NCBI GenBank assembly: GCA_943328975.2
Contig: CALQCC020000010.1
Location: forward strand, 1 to 64,000
Direction: 5' to 3'
DNA length: 64,000 nt
From: Bordetella parapertussis
GTDB taxonomy: Bacteria; Acidobacteriota; Terriglobia; Bryobacterales; Bryobacteraceae
Shown: one piece after another, positions 52,489 to 60,216 of the stretch
Numbering within the stretch: position 1 is the first letter of the stretch
Layout: every line of letters starts with the position of its first letter
Notes under the pieces: generated by a model
What the model saw: only the letters and a program-made list of their open reading frames with translations
Told to the model about the DNA's origin: nothing
Databases searched by the model: none
Translations under genes and position numbers: made by a program

Positions 52489-52617
52489 ATGGCGCGCTTT
52501 CTGTTGGATGAAGGTCTGCCTTTGCGCTCGGCGGCGTTACTGAGGGCGAGAGGCATCGACGCGGTCCATGCTCGCGAGGTTGGTCTGGCTCCTGCTGCGT
52601 GGAGTTCGGTTGCGTAA
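52489..52617 (+). pseudogene. Truncated DUF5615 (PIN-like) toxin gene
   Basis: ATG 52489, 2 bp after the antitoxin remnant, opens a 42-codon frame MARFLLDEGLPLRSAALLRARGIDAV... ending in TAA at 52615-52617. The MxRFLLDExL opening is the N-terminus of DUF5615 nuclease-like toxins (typically over 100 residues). Here it stops after about 40, so the active site is absent. Together with the preceding remnant it is a decayed toxin-antitoxin locus. Confidence 0.55.
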
Positions 52618-52636
52618 CCTTCCTCTGAAGTAAGCT

Positions 52637-53275
52637 CTACTGCTTAAGGTCGACCACTTGCGCGCCTGCGGGCGGGGTGAATTTGAAGAGCGTATCGGCT
52701 AGCTTCAGGTTGCGCTGCTCGGCGTCTAGTAGGTACTCCATCACCGATGTCCCAGGTTGATCGGTAACGGTCACGCGGCGGATGGCGAAGTCGGGCGCGA
52801 CCAACAATGCGATTTCCTTGAACAGGAGTTTCTTGTTGCGCGGGGTCAGGGTGATCACGGCGTTGGCTCCATCGGGGCTGGAGCGGTAGGTGTCGAAGTC
52901 CTTCTGGAAATCCAGTTTGCCCAACAAGAATGACAGCGGGATGCGCATGTCCTCGGTTTCCTTGAAGGGCGAACGGTCGACCGCGTTTTTCAGTTTGTCG
53001 TAATCGTAGGTGAACTTGCCGTCGGAGAGGAACAGGTTGCCGGCGGGGCTGTTGTATTCCCAGCGGGTGCGACTGGGCTTGCTGAGGTAGAGGGTGCCTC
53101 GCTCGGGCGTGCGGGTGCGGCCGCGGTCCTTGAAGGTGACGGTGAAGGCGGCCTGCAGCGTGGTGGTGGAGTTGTAGCGCTTTTCGACGCCTTGGAGGAT
53201 GGCTGTGGTGTTCGGCGGGGCGGTTTGGGCCCAGAGGGTGAGCGAAACAATGGCGAAAAGGGCTAGGCGGCGCAT
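52637..53275 (-). CDS. lolA: LolA-like outer-membrane lipoprotein carrier
   Basis: A periplasmic chaperone moving lipoproteins to the outer membrane. The 212-residue protein has a signal peptide (1-16, LTLWAQ) and the LolA pattern: GVEKRYNSTTTLQAAFTVTFKDRG, GTLYLSKPSRTRWEYNSPAGNLFLSDGKFTYDYD and the C-terminal YLLDAEQRNLKLADTLFKFTPPAG. Its start lies 8 nt after TACACT (-10-like) on the minus strand. LolB or LolCDE are not in the window. Confidence 0.85.
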   Translation of the reverse strand: MRRLALFAIVSLTLWAQTAPPNTTAILQGVEKRYNSTTTLQAAFTVTFKDRGRTRTPERGTLYLSKPSRTRWEYNSPAGNLFLSDGKFTYDYDKLKNAVDRSPFKETEDMRIPLSFLLGKLDFQKDFDTYRSSPDGANAVITLTPRNKKLLFKEIALLVAPDFAIRRVTVTDQPGTSVMEYLLDAEQRNLKLADTLFKFTPPAGAQVVDLKQ

Positions 53276-53303
53276 CCATCTTCAGTGTAAAGGGTTCGGC
53301 GTC

Positions 53304-53330
53304 CGGTAAAGTTTTTTCTTGCGTTTACCG
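53304..53330. repeat. Inverted repeat CGGTAAA-N13-TTTACCG
   Basis: A perfect 7-bp inverted repeat in the 66-bp space between the divergent lolA and small membrane protein genes, with a T-rich loop. It may be a regulator-binding site; no known motif was recognised. Confidence 0.35.
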
Positions 53331-53341
53331 ATGACAGCGGT

Positions 53342-53659
53342 ATGGAATATCTTGCGGCCGGTATAAGCAGTTTGGTGAGTGTGTTTGTGTTGGCGGTGTT
53401 CGTGGCCGGGGTGATGAAGCTATTCCAGATTCATACTGTGCTGACGGAGATCAAGGAAGGTCTGCGGACTTCGCCTGGGGCGGGTCGGGCCGCTGCACCG
53501 TTCGCGGCGTCGACGTTTGCTGCGCCTAGCGCGGTGTCGACAAGTGCTCCGGTGACGCCTACGGCGCTGCACGCGATGGGGTCGGGCGATGAAATGCTGC
53601 GGGCATTGGACGCGCAGATCCAGTGGGATGAGAGCGCGAGCCGCTCGGAAACGCGGTAG
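53342..53659 (+). CDS. Small single-pass membrane protein
   Basis: A 105-residue protein. Residues 5-27 form one membrane helix (AAGISSLVSVFVLAVFVAGVM) followed by a short coil and an Ala/Thr/Pro/Ser-rich disordered tail (50-75). Function unknown. It diverges from lolA and ends 4 bp before the stop of the beta-propeller gene. Confidence 0.6.
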   Translation: MEYLAAGISSLVSVFVLAVFVAGVMKLFQIHTVLTEIKEGLRTSPGAGRAAAPFAASTFAAPSAVSTSAPVTPTALHAMGSGDEMLRALDAQIQWDESASRSETR

Positions 53660-53663
53660 GGCC

Positions 53664-54761
53664 CTAGACCGAGTGCATCGCGGCACTTACCGGGCGAGAG
53701 CCTACGGGGATGACCGTCACCAGGGCTGCGGACTTGTTGCGATTCGGTTGGATGGCGTCGATGTTCAACACCGACACATTGCCGGATTCGCGATTCAACA
53801 CTAGCGCAAACTGATCGTCCGGGGTGATGAGCACCTGGCCGGGATCGGTTCCTACGGGCAGCACTGCAATCACTTTGTGCGAGCCGATGTTCAACACGCT
53901 GACGTCGCCGGAGGCGGGGTTGGTGATGAACAGCAGGGCATTCGACGCCGTCATCATGGCGGGCGCGTGACCCACCAGAATCGTTTCGGCAACTTCGGGG
54001 ATGTTGTAGGGATACACGATGACCACTGAATCTCCGCCGGGTCCGGTAACGAAGAGTTGCCCGCCGTCGCGGTTAAACGCGAGATTTTCGGGACGTACGG
54101 CGATGGGTAGGTGTGCCACTAAGCGCGGGTTGTTCACGCGATAGACCGAGATCTGGTTTTGGTCGAGGTCGGCTGCGAGCAAGCGCTCATCGTTACCCAG
54201 AAACTTCAACTGGCCGTAATTCGCGCGACCGAGCGGTTCACCCGCGCTGCGTTCAATCAGACTCAGAAGGCGCAGGGTCGTAGGCGAACTGACGGCGGCG
54301 GTCTTGCCATCGGAGGTGATCGCGAGATCGACCGGTTCTTCCGGCAGTTGCATCTTCCAGGCCAGGCTCAGGTCGTCCAGCTTGATGGCTGTGAGCGTGC
54401 GCGATTCACGGGTCAGGGTATAGATCGTTTTCTCATCCGGTGAGAGGTGCATGCTATCGGCGTGGGTCGCGACGGTCAGTTTGCGAACCAGCTTCAAGGT
54501 GTCGGTACGGATTTCGTGGACGGTGCCGGTGTCGGGCGTCAGCGCGTAGACGGCCGGGCGGGATGCTGCGGCGAGGACTTGCGACGGCGCTCCCTCAATG
54601 GCGATGTGTTTGGCAACGGCCATGACGCCCAAGTCGACTGCGGCAATGGCTCCTCCGTCTTGGTTCGCGACGAAGGCGTAGCCGTTGAATGCCGGCTCCG
54701 AGCGGCTGCAGGCAGTGACGGCGATGGCGGGGAGGGTCAGGAAGGCCCTGCGGGAGATCAC
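53664..54761 (-). CDS. YncE-like beta-propeller lipoprotein
   Basis: A 365-residue exported protein. The N-terminus MISRRAFLTLPAIAVTAC has a twin-Arg-like start and lipobox (ITVTAC-type), so it is probably Tat-exported and lipid-anchored. The rest consists of repeated blades resembling YVTN/YncE propellers (SRPAVYALTPDTGTVHEI, SPDEKTIYTLTRESRTLTAIKL, TSDGKTAAV). Binding or enzymatic activity is unknown. It diverges from hemH, 22 bp away. Confidence 0.82.
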   Translation of the reverse strand: MISRRAFLTLPAIAVTACSRSEPAFNGYAFVANQDGGAIAAVDLGVMAVAKHIAIEGAPSQVLAAASRPAVYALTPDTGTVHEIRTDTLKLVRKLTVATHADSMHLSPDEKTIYTLTRESRTLTAIKLDDLSLAWKMQLPEEPVDLAITSDGKTAAVSSPTTLRLLSLIERSAGEPLGRANYGQLKFLGNDERLLAADLDQNQISVYRVNNPRLVAHLPIAVRPENLAFNRDGGQLFVTGPGGDSVVIVYPYNIPEVAETILVGHAPAMMTASNALLFITNPASGDVSVLNIGSHKVIAVLPVGTDPGQVLITPDDQFALVLNRESGNVSVLNIDAIQPNRNKSAALVTVIPVGSRPVSAAMHSV

Positions 54762-54783
54762 TCTTTCATCATAGTCTGTAAGA

Positions 54784-55725
54784 GTGGCTAGTTACGATGC
54801 GTTGTTAGTGGTGTCCTTCGGTGGACCAGAGAAGCGCGAGGATGTGATCCCTTTCCTCGAGAACGTGTTGCGGGGGCGGAATGTGCCGCGCGAGCGGATG
54901 CTGGAAGTGGCAGAGCACTACTACCACTTTGATGGGCGCAGTCCGATCAACGACCAAAACCGCGCGCTGATCGAGGCGCTGCGGGCGGTGGTGAAGGTTC
55001 CTGTCTATTGGGGCAATCGCAACTGGCATCCGATGCTGGCCGACACGCTGCGGCAGATGCAGGCCGATGGAGTGAAGCGGGCGGTGGCGTTTGCGACGTC
55101 GGCATTCGGATCGTATTCTGGATGTCGACAGTACATCGAAGATATTACTCGTGCGCGTGCGGCGGTCGGCGAAGGGGCCCCGGAGATCGTCAAGATTCGT
55201 CCGTTTTCCGCGCACCCGAAGTTCATTGAGGCGATGACAGATCGGGTGCGAACGGCATTGAAGGAGTTGCCGGACGGGAGATTGGTCTTCACCGCGCACA
55301 GTGTTCCCATGTCGATGGCTGCTAGTGGACCCTACGTACGGGAACTGGAAGCCGCCTGCGCGAAGGTTGCAACGAACGTGGGCAAGCCGGAATGGAAGCT
55401 GGTTTATCAGAGCCGCAGTGGCCCGCCGACGCAGCCGTGGCTAGAGCCTGACGTGTGCGACTACTTGCGCGAGATCCGGACGGATGCAGTGATCGTGCCG
55501 ATCGGGTTTCTGTCCGATCACATGGAAGTGCTCTACGACTTGGATACTGAGGCTCGTGCGGTCAGCGAAGAGCTTGGGATCAAGATGGTGCGCGCCGGGA
55601 CGGCTGGCACGCATCCCGCGATGATCGAAATGATCGCGGAGTTGATGACGCAGGATCACGCGCCATGCGCCGAGGGATGTTGTCCGGCTCCTGTTCGGCC
55701 GACCGGACCTCCACCTAGCCGTTGA
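54784..55725 (+). CDS. hemH: Ferrochelatase, actinobacterial-like (coproporphyrin or protoporphyrin)
   Basis: Inserts Fe2+ into a porphyrin in haem synthesis. The 313-residue protein has catalytic H172 in FTAHSVPMS and E248 in GFLSDHMEVLYDLD. The segment EHYYHFDGRSPIN and NRNWHP follow the pattern of coproporphyrin-type ferrochelatases of Actinobacteria. A C-terminal CAEGCC resembles the cluster-binding Cys motif of those enzymes, so a [2Fe-2S] centre is possible. The start is GTG 54784, 6 nt after a weak TAGTCT box. It converges with rsmI by 11 bp. Confidence 0.92.
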   Translation: MASYDALLVVSFGGPEKREDVIPFLENVLRGRNVPRERMLEVAEHYYHFDGRSPINDQNRALIEALRAVVKVPVYWGNRNWHPMLADTLRQMQADGVKRAVAFATSAFGSYSGCRQYIEDITRARAAVGEGAPEIVKIRPFSAHPKFIEAMTDRVRTALKELPDGRLVFTAHSVPMSMAASGPYVRELEAACAKVATNVGKPEWKLVYQSRSGPPTQPWLEPDVCDYLREIRTDAVIVPIGFLSDHMEVLYDLDTEARAVSEELGIKMVRAGTAGTHPAMIEMIAELMTQDHAPCAEGCCPAPVRPTGPPPSR

Positions 55726-56533
55726 TTTCTTTGTAGACGTCGCGCTTTGACAGGCCGCGTTCGCGCGCGACTTGTTTGATGGCGTCCATGCGAGGAATGC
55801 CTTGGGCCTCCAAGGCGGCAACGGCTTCGGGGATGGGCGTATCGTCCACGATGGGCGCGCCCTTGCCGATCAAGAGAGTGATCTCCCCTTTGACCGAGGG
55901 GCGCTCGGCTAACCTGGTGCGGACTTCGGCGGCGGTGCCGCGCAGGAACTCTTCGTGGAGCTTCGTCAATTCGCGCGCGACGACAACGGGGCGCGCGCCG
56001 TACACTGCCTCGATATCTTCCAACGTGTCCAGAATGCGATGCGGAGCTTCGTAGAAGACCAGCGTGCAGCTTTCCTCTTGCAGTTCCTCAAGTGCCTTGC
56101 GGCGTTGGCCGGACTTGGGGGGAAGGAAGCCGCAGAAGCGGAACTCGTCGGTGGCGAGGCCTGCGGCGGCGAGCGCTCCGAGGGCGGCGGAGGCTCCAGG
56201 GATGGGGACCACTGTGAGTCCAGCGGCGATGGCGGCGTTGACCAAACGATAGCCGGGGTCGGACACCAGCGGCGTGCCGGCATCCGTGATGAGCGCGACG
56301 CTGGCACCGGCTTCCATGCGGGCGACAAGGTCGGCTCCGCGTGCTGCCTCGTTGTGTTCGTGGTAGCTGATGGTGCCCGTGGTGATGCCGAAGTGACTGA
56401 GCAGTTTGCCGGACTGACGCGTGTCTTCGCAGGCGATCAAGTCTACTTCCTTCAATACACGCAGGGCCCGCAAAGTGATGTCTTCCAGGTTGCCGATGGG
56501 CGTCGCGACGATAAACAGTGTTCCAGTTGGCAT
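55715..56533 (-). CDS. rsmI: 16S rRNA 2'-O-ribose C1402 methyltransferase RsmI
   Basis: A 272-residue tetrapyrrole-methylase-fold enzyme. The opening GTLFIVATPIGNLEDITLRAL, CEDTRQSGKLLSHFGI, and SLITDAGTPLVSDPGYRLV-type motif are diagnostic of RsmI, as are GFLPPKSGQRR and FYEAPHRILDTL. It methylates the ribose of C1402 in 16S rRNA. The 11-bp overlap with hemH is in opposite orientation; it diverges from the JAB-like gene. Confidence 0.95.
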   Translation of the reverse strand: MPTGTLFIVATPIGNLEDITLRALRVLKEVDLIACEDTRQSGKLLSHFGITTGTISYHEHNEAARGADLVARMEAGASVALITDAGTPLVSDPGYRLVNAAIAAGLTVVPIPGASAALGALAAAGLATDEFRFCGFLPPKSGQRRKALEELQEESCTLVFYEAPHRILDTLEDIEAVYGARPVVVARELTKLHEEFLRGTAAEVRTRLAERPSVKGEITLLIGKGAPIVDDTPIPEAVAALEAQGIPRMDAIKQVARERGLSKRDVYKEING

Positions 56534-56562
56534 GAATCGGGGTACGATGAAACGTTACCTGA

Positions 56563-57720
56563 ATGCAGCCAAATACACAAGAAGTTCCCGGATATTTTGT
56601 GTGGCAGGCGCCGGGCAAGCCGCTGGTGGTGCACCTGAAGTTAGACGTGGTGGAGCGGATGGGCGTCGATATCCAGCGCGGATTTGGGGCTGTTCCGAAG
56701 CGCGGTGCCGAAGTGGGCGGCGTTCTGTTTGGGAGTATCGAGACCGGCGAGAATACGATTGTCCGTATCGATGACTTTGAGGCAGTGGCGTGTGCGTACC
56801 GCCGCGGTCCATCGTATTACTTGTCTGAATCCGAGCAAGACACGTTGGGGAGCATAGCCGCTAGCCAGCGTCCCGGCCCCGATGGTTTGTTGAATGCCGT
56901 GGGCTACTATCGCAGTCACACCCGTGATGGTGCAATGTCGCTGGGCACGGAAGATCTGGAATTGATCGGGCGGTATTTCCCGCAAGTGGAAGACGTGGTC
57001 CTGCTGGTGAAGCCTTTCGCCACCAAGGTTAGTTTGGCTGGTTTCCTGGTCCGCGAGAACGGTTCATTCCCTGCCGAGACGCTGCTGGAATTTCCGTTCC
57101 GGCGGCGCGAAATGTTAGGCGAAGAAGCGCCGGCGCGCCGGTCGATGTATGAGCGCAAGCCGCGCGCGCGGGAGCGTCGCGATGAGCAGAGTCATGAGCC
57201 GCAGGGCAGTCAGTTGCAGGCTCCGGAGTATGGGGCGTCTGATTATGCGCCGGAGTACGCACCCACGTATCAACCTTCGTATGCAGCGGAGCCACCCATC
57301 TACTTGGACGAGTTTGCCGAGCCGCCTCCAAAATCGCGCGGGGCGTGGGCGTGGTTCCCGCTCGCATTTATCTTCTTAGCGTTGGGCGCGGCATTGGGGT
57401 ATCAGATTGCATTGAATTATTCTCCGCGACTGCACGCAGGCGACGGAGCAGCGGCCTTTGCGCTGGACTTGTCCGCGGGGCGCAGCGGTGAGAGTCTGAC
57501 TGTTCGCTGGAACCGCGATTCCCCGGCGGTGCGGGCGGCGGCGCGCGGCGTATTGGAAATTGAAGACGGCGAGTTCTCAAAGCCTCTGCAACTCGATGCG
57601 GCGCATTTGAAAGAGGGCACCGTAATCTATCAGAACTCGTCGCCGATGGTGCGCTTCCGGCTGGTCATCTTTGTCGGATCCAAAGCCAACGTGAGTGAGA
57701 CCGTGGAGTGGACACAGTAG
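56563..57720 (+). CDS. Membrane-anchored JAB/MPN-like protein with altered JAMM motif
   Basis: A 385-residue protein. Residues about 20-165 look like a JAB/MPN fold: E50 in AEVGGVLFG, then GYYRSHTRDGAMSLGTED, with H119, S126 and D131 near the JAMM positions but Arg (R117) where the first metal-binding His should be. A low-complexity Glu/Tyr/Pro linker (185-255) leads to one membrane helix (about 262-284) and a C-terminal domain of about 95 residues. This may have lost isopeptidase activity and serve as a scaffold. Start ATG 56563; its stop touches that of lpxD (57720/57721). Confidence 0.7.
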   Translation: MQPNTQEVPGYFVWQAPGKPLVVHLKLDVVERMGVDIQRGFGAVPKRGAEVGGVLFGSIETGENTIVRIDDFEAVACAYRRGPSYYLSESEQDTLGSIAASQRPGPDGLLNAVGYYRSHTRDGAMSLGTEDLELIGRYFPQVEDVVLLVKPFATKVSLAGFLVRENGSFPAETLLEFPFRRREMLGEEAPARRSMYERKPRARERRDEQSHEPQGSQLQAPEYGASDYAPEYAPTYQPSYAAEPPIYLDEFAEPPPKSRGAWAWFPLAFIFLALGAALGYQIALNYSPRLHAGDGAAAFALDLSAGRSGESLTVRWNRDSPAVRAAARGVLEIEDGEFSKPLQLDAAHLKEGTVIYQNSSPMVRFRLVIFVGSKANVSETVEWTQ

Positions 57721-58707
57721 CTACTTGCTGCGTCGCTTTTTCGCCAGCTGCGACAGTACCGCAAGTTGCTCCAGGTGTTCCTTCAACGGACGTGCGGGTG
57801 TGCCCCACATCACTTGGCCTCCGCGTACGATCTTCGAGGTGAGAACGCCGGAGCCTGATCCAAGCACGGCTCGGGATTGGATCACGGCTTTGTCGCCGAT
57901 CCCAACTTGTCCGCCGATGACTGCGTAATCTTCGACGATCACTCCACCGGAAAGTCCGGTTTGTGCGGCGATGACGACGTTCCGGCCAATGCGGCAGTTG
58001 TGCGCGATGTGGACCATGTTATCGAGCTTGGTGCCGTCGCCGATCAAGGTCACACCGAGCGCGGCACGATCGATGGTGCAGTTGGCTCCGATCTCGACGT
58101 TGTTGCCGATCTCGACGCGACCCACCTGCGGAAACTTTTCGTACACGCCGTTGGTGAAGACGAAGCCGAAGCCGTCGGCTCCGATGACGCAGCCGGAGTG
58201 GATGATCACGTTTTCGCCTAGCGTAACTTCCGAGTAGAGCGTGACGCGCGGGTGGATCACCGAACCCGCGCCGATGCGGACGTAGTCGCCGATGACCGAG
58301 CCTGCTCCGATTGATACATGGTCGGCCAAGTGGACGCCTGCGCCCACGGAGACGAGGGGTCCGATGTGGACGCCTTTGCCGGTGACAACGCCGGGTCCTA
58401 AGACAGCGGTCGGGTGAATGCCGGAGGGTGGTTCCGGCTGTGGGTGCAGCTTGCGGATAACGCGCGCTGCCGCAGCTCGCGGATCCCGAGTGCGGATGAT
58501 GGTGCGAGCGGCCGTGTTGTCGTAATCGACGTGGACTAGCAGGCATCCCGCGGCAGAGTCGCCTGCGTTTTTCGCGGCGCGGCCCTTGCCGACAAACGAG
58601 ACGTCGGTTGCCGTGGCATCTTCCAGTGAGGCGACCCGGCGCAGGTCCAGATCAGGGTCGCCTTCAAACGGGGCATCGAGAAAGACCGCTAGTTCCTTGA
58701 CAAGCAT
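57721..58707 (-). CDS. lpxD: UDP-3-O-acylglucosamine N-acyltransferase LpxD
   Basis: Adds the second acyl chain in lipid A synthesis. The 328-residue protein has an N-terminal uridine-binding domain (1-95) and a left-handed beta-helix made of hexapeptide repeats ([16 protein letters not shown] and following), with the catalytic His in [12 protein letters not shown]. This identifies an LPS-bearing cell. Its upstream region contains a strong hairpin after the DUF4340 operon. No lpxA, lpxB or fabZ is adjacent. Confidence 0.94.
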   Translation of the reverse strand: MLVKELAVFLDAPFEGDPDLDLRRVASLEDATATDVSFVGKGRAAKNAGDSAAGCLLVHVDYDNTAARTIIRTRDPRAAAARVIRKLHPQPEPPSGIHPTAVLGPGVVTGKGVHIGPLVSVGAGVHLADHVSIGAGSVIGDYVRIGAGSVIHPRVTLYSEVTLGENVIIHSGCVIGADGFGFVFTNGVYEKFPQVGRVEIGNNVEIGANCTIDRAALGVTLIGDGTKLDNMVHIAHNCRIGRNVVIAAQTGLSGGVIVEDYAVIGGQVGIGDKAVIQSRAVLGSGSGVLTSKIVRGGQVMWGTPARPLKEHLEQLAVLSQLAKKRRSK

Positions 58708-58748
58708 GATTCTTACTCAAGGTACGGCATTTGGGATACAGAAAGAAA

Positions 58749-58808
58749 TAGGCGTTTCCTCGCTTGCCGCTCGTGCCACGGAGGCAGGTGAAGCGATGGA
58801 AACGCCTA
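58749..58808 (-). terminator. Branched hairpin terminator after the Gld/DUF4340 operon
   Basis: Read on the minus strand, TAGGCGTTTCC pairs perfectly with GGAAACGCCTA (58808-58798 and 58759-58749), then one bulge and a 6-bp extension TCGCTT/AAGCGA, with an apical TGCC-GGCA hairpin. TTTCTTTC follows. It lies after the DUF4340 stop and 42 bp before the lpxD start. It may terminate the operon; the size is larger than an ordinary terminator and could also be a structured leader of lpxD. Confidence 0.6.
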
Positions 58809-58883
58809 CTCACGGTTCGGAGGATATCCGGAATTACCAACTAGTGGTGCTAGCAGCGAGTTTCTCTCGTTAAGTTTTATCGG

Positions 58884-60209
58884 CTACTTCTTCTTTGCGG
58901 GTGCAGCCGCCGGCGCCACTTGTTGGATGTCCGTAACCGCTTGCCGCAGGCTGGCCACCGCGCTGCCTTCGATACGGTAGAGGCCGGCCTCGTTGCCGCG
59001 GCGGGCCAGGTACTCCATGCCGGAGGGGTTCAGATTGATCGTCTCCGTGCGCTTGCCTTCTTTCGAGACCACCGTGATCTCGATTTCGGACGTCGTCATG
59101 CTGCCGTCGTCCATGCGGGTGGCCGCCAAGTCGCGAAGTTTGTCGATCAGGCTCTGCACGGCGACCGAATCCATGATGCGACCGTTCAACAACCAATCGG
59201 ATCCCATCTTCTCGAATGTCTTGTCGTCATCCTTCGACTTGAACTGCACCTTGCTGGGATCGTCGAAGGCGAAGTCAAAGAGTTTCCTGTTCTGGAAATC
59301 GTCGAGCGATTTATTAACGCCGGTACCCAGCGCTGGGGTGACTCTGAAGGCTCCTGCAACGACGCTGGAGCGGGCGTAGTAGTCGTCGCCGGACTTGCGG
59401 ACGTCCAGGGTCTGCACTCCGGTGGGCGTCGTTACTTTCGCGGTGGCATGTGGTTTGCCGGATGCGAAAGCGGCTGCGGCTTGTTTGTCGTCGGCCGAGA
59501 CATCCATCTCGGCGTCTTTCAACTGGCGCACCAATTCGTCCACTTGCAGACCGTCGGCGCGCATCGGGCGAGGCTTCAGGATCTGCCACGTTTCGCCGGA
59601 GCGGCTGAACTCCAGCGGCGGCTTGCCCGAGACGTTCAGTTCCACGCGCGAAAGCTGACCGCCGTCGAAAGACAGCAGATGTTTCTCACGCAGGTCGCGA
59701 GCGCTCTTATCGAACGTCGCCTTGTTGGCAGACGCCATCGCGAAGAGGCGCTTGTCGCCATCGACAAACGCGTAGATGGAGGACTTATCGGGCGTCTCGC
59801 CACCGATGCGCAGGCGGTTCACTTTGCCGTCCTTCATCGTCAGCTTGACGGAGATGACCGGCGGCTCCAGTCCGTAGGAGGCCAGGTCGGTGGCGTTCTC
59901 GTCGATGACGTGATCCGACGTGAGATTCGACGCTTCACCCGACAACGCACCGATAGCCACTACATCCGCTATCAGGCCGGCAGGAGCCGTGATGGTCCAC
60001 TTGCCGGAATCATCCTTCACCAGGACGGTAGGCGGCTCGCCTGCGCGTTCCAGTTCGATTTGCTTCACGTCCTCCTCTTTCAATGCGAGGATTTTGGGCG
60101 GAGCTTTCGCGTCGGGCTGCTCTTTCTTGGCAGCTTCCTGCTTTTCGGACCACCAGATGGCTCCGCCGAGTCCGGCGAGAACCAGAGTCGCGATGAGTAG
60201 ACGTTTCAT
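58884..60209 (-). CDS. DUF4340 domain-containing protein
   Basis: A 441-residue protein with an N-terminal membrane anchor (about 5-22, LIATLVLAGLGGAIWW) and a large extracytoplasmic domain containing repeated beta-rich DUF4340 units (SVKLTMKDGKVNRLRIGGETPDKSSIYAFVDGDKRLFAM). It follows the GldG-like gene by 7 bp and is very probably an accessory subunit of the same export system. The start was set at ATG 60209 (MKRLLIATL) to match the anchor. Exact function unknown. Confidence 0.85.
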   Translation of the reverse strand: MKRLLIATLVLAGLGGAIWWSEKQEAAKKEQPDAKAPPKILALKEEDVKQIELERAGEPPTVLVKDDSGKWTITAPAGLIADVVAIGALSGEASNLTSDHVIDENATDLASYGLEPPVISVKLTMKDGKVNRLRIGGETPDKSSIYAFVDGDKRLFAMASANKATFDKSARDLREKHLLSFDGGQLSRVELNVSGKPPLEFSRSGETWQILKPRPMRADGLQVDELVRQLKDAEMDVSADDKQAAAAFASGKPHATAKVTTPTGVQTLDVRKSGDDYYARSSVVAGAFRVTPALGTGVNKSLDDFQNRKLFDFAFDDPSKVQFKSKDDDKTFEKMGSDWLLNGRIMDSVAVQSLIDKLRDLAATRMDDGSMTTSEIEITVVSKEGKRTETINLNPSGMEYLARRGNEAGLYRIEGSAVASLRQAVTDIQQVAPAAAPAKKK

Positions 60210-60216
60210 GGTTGAC

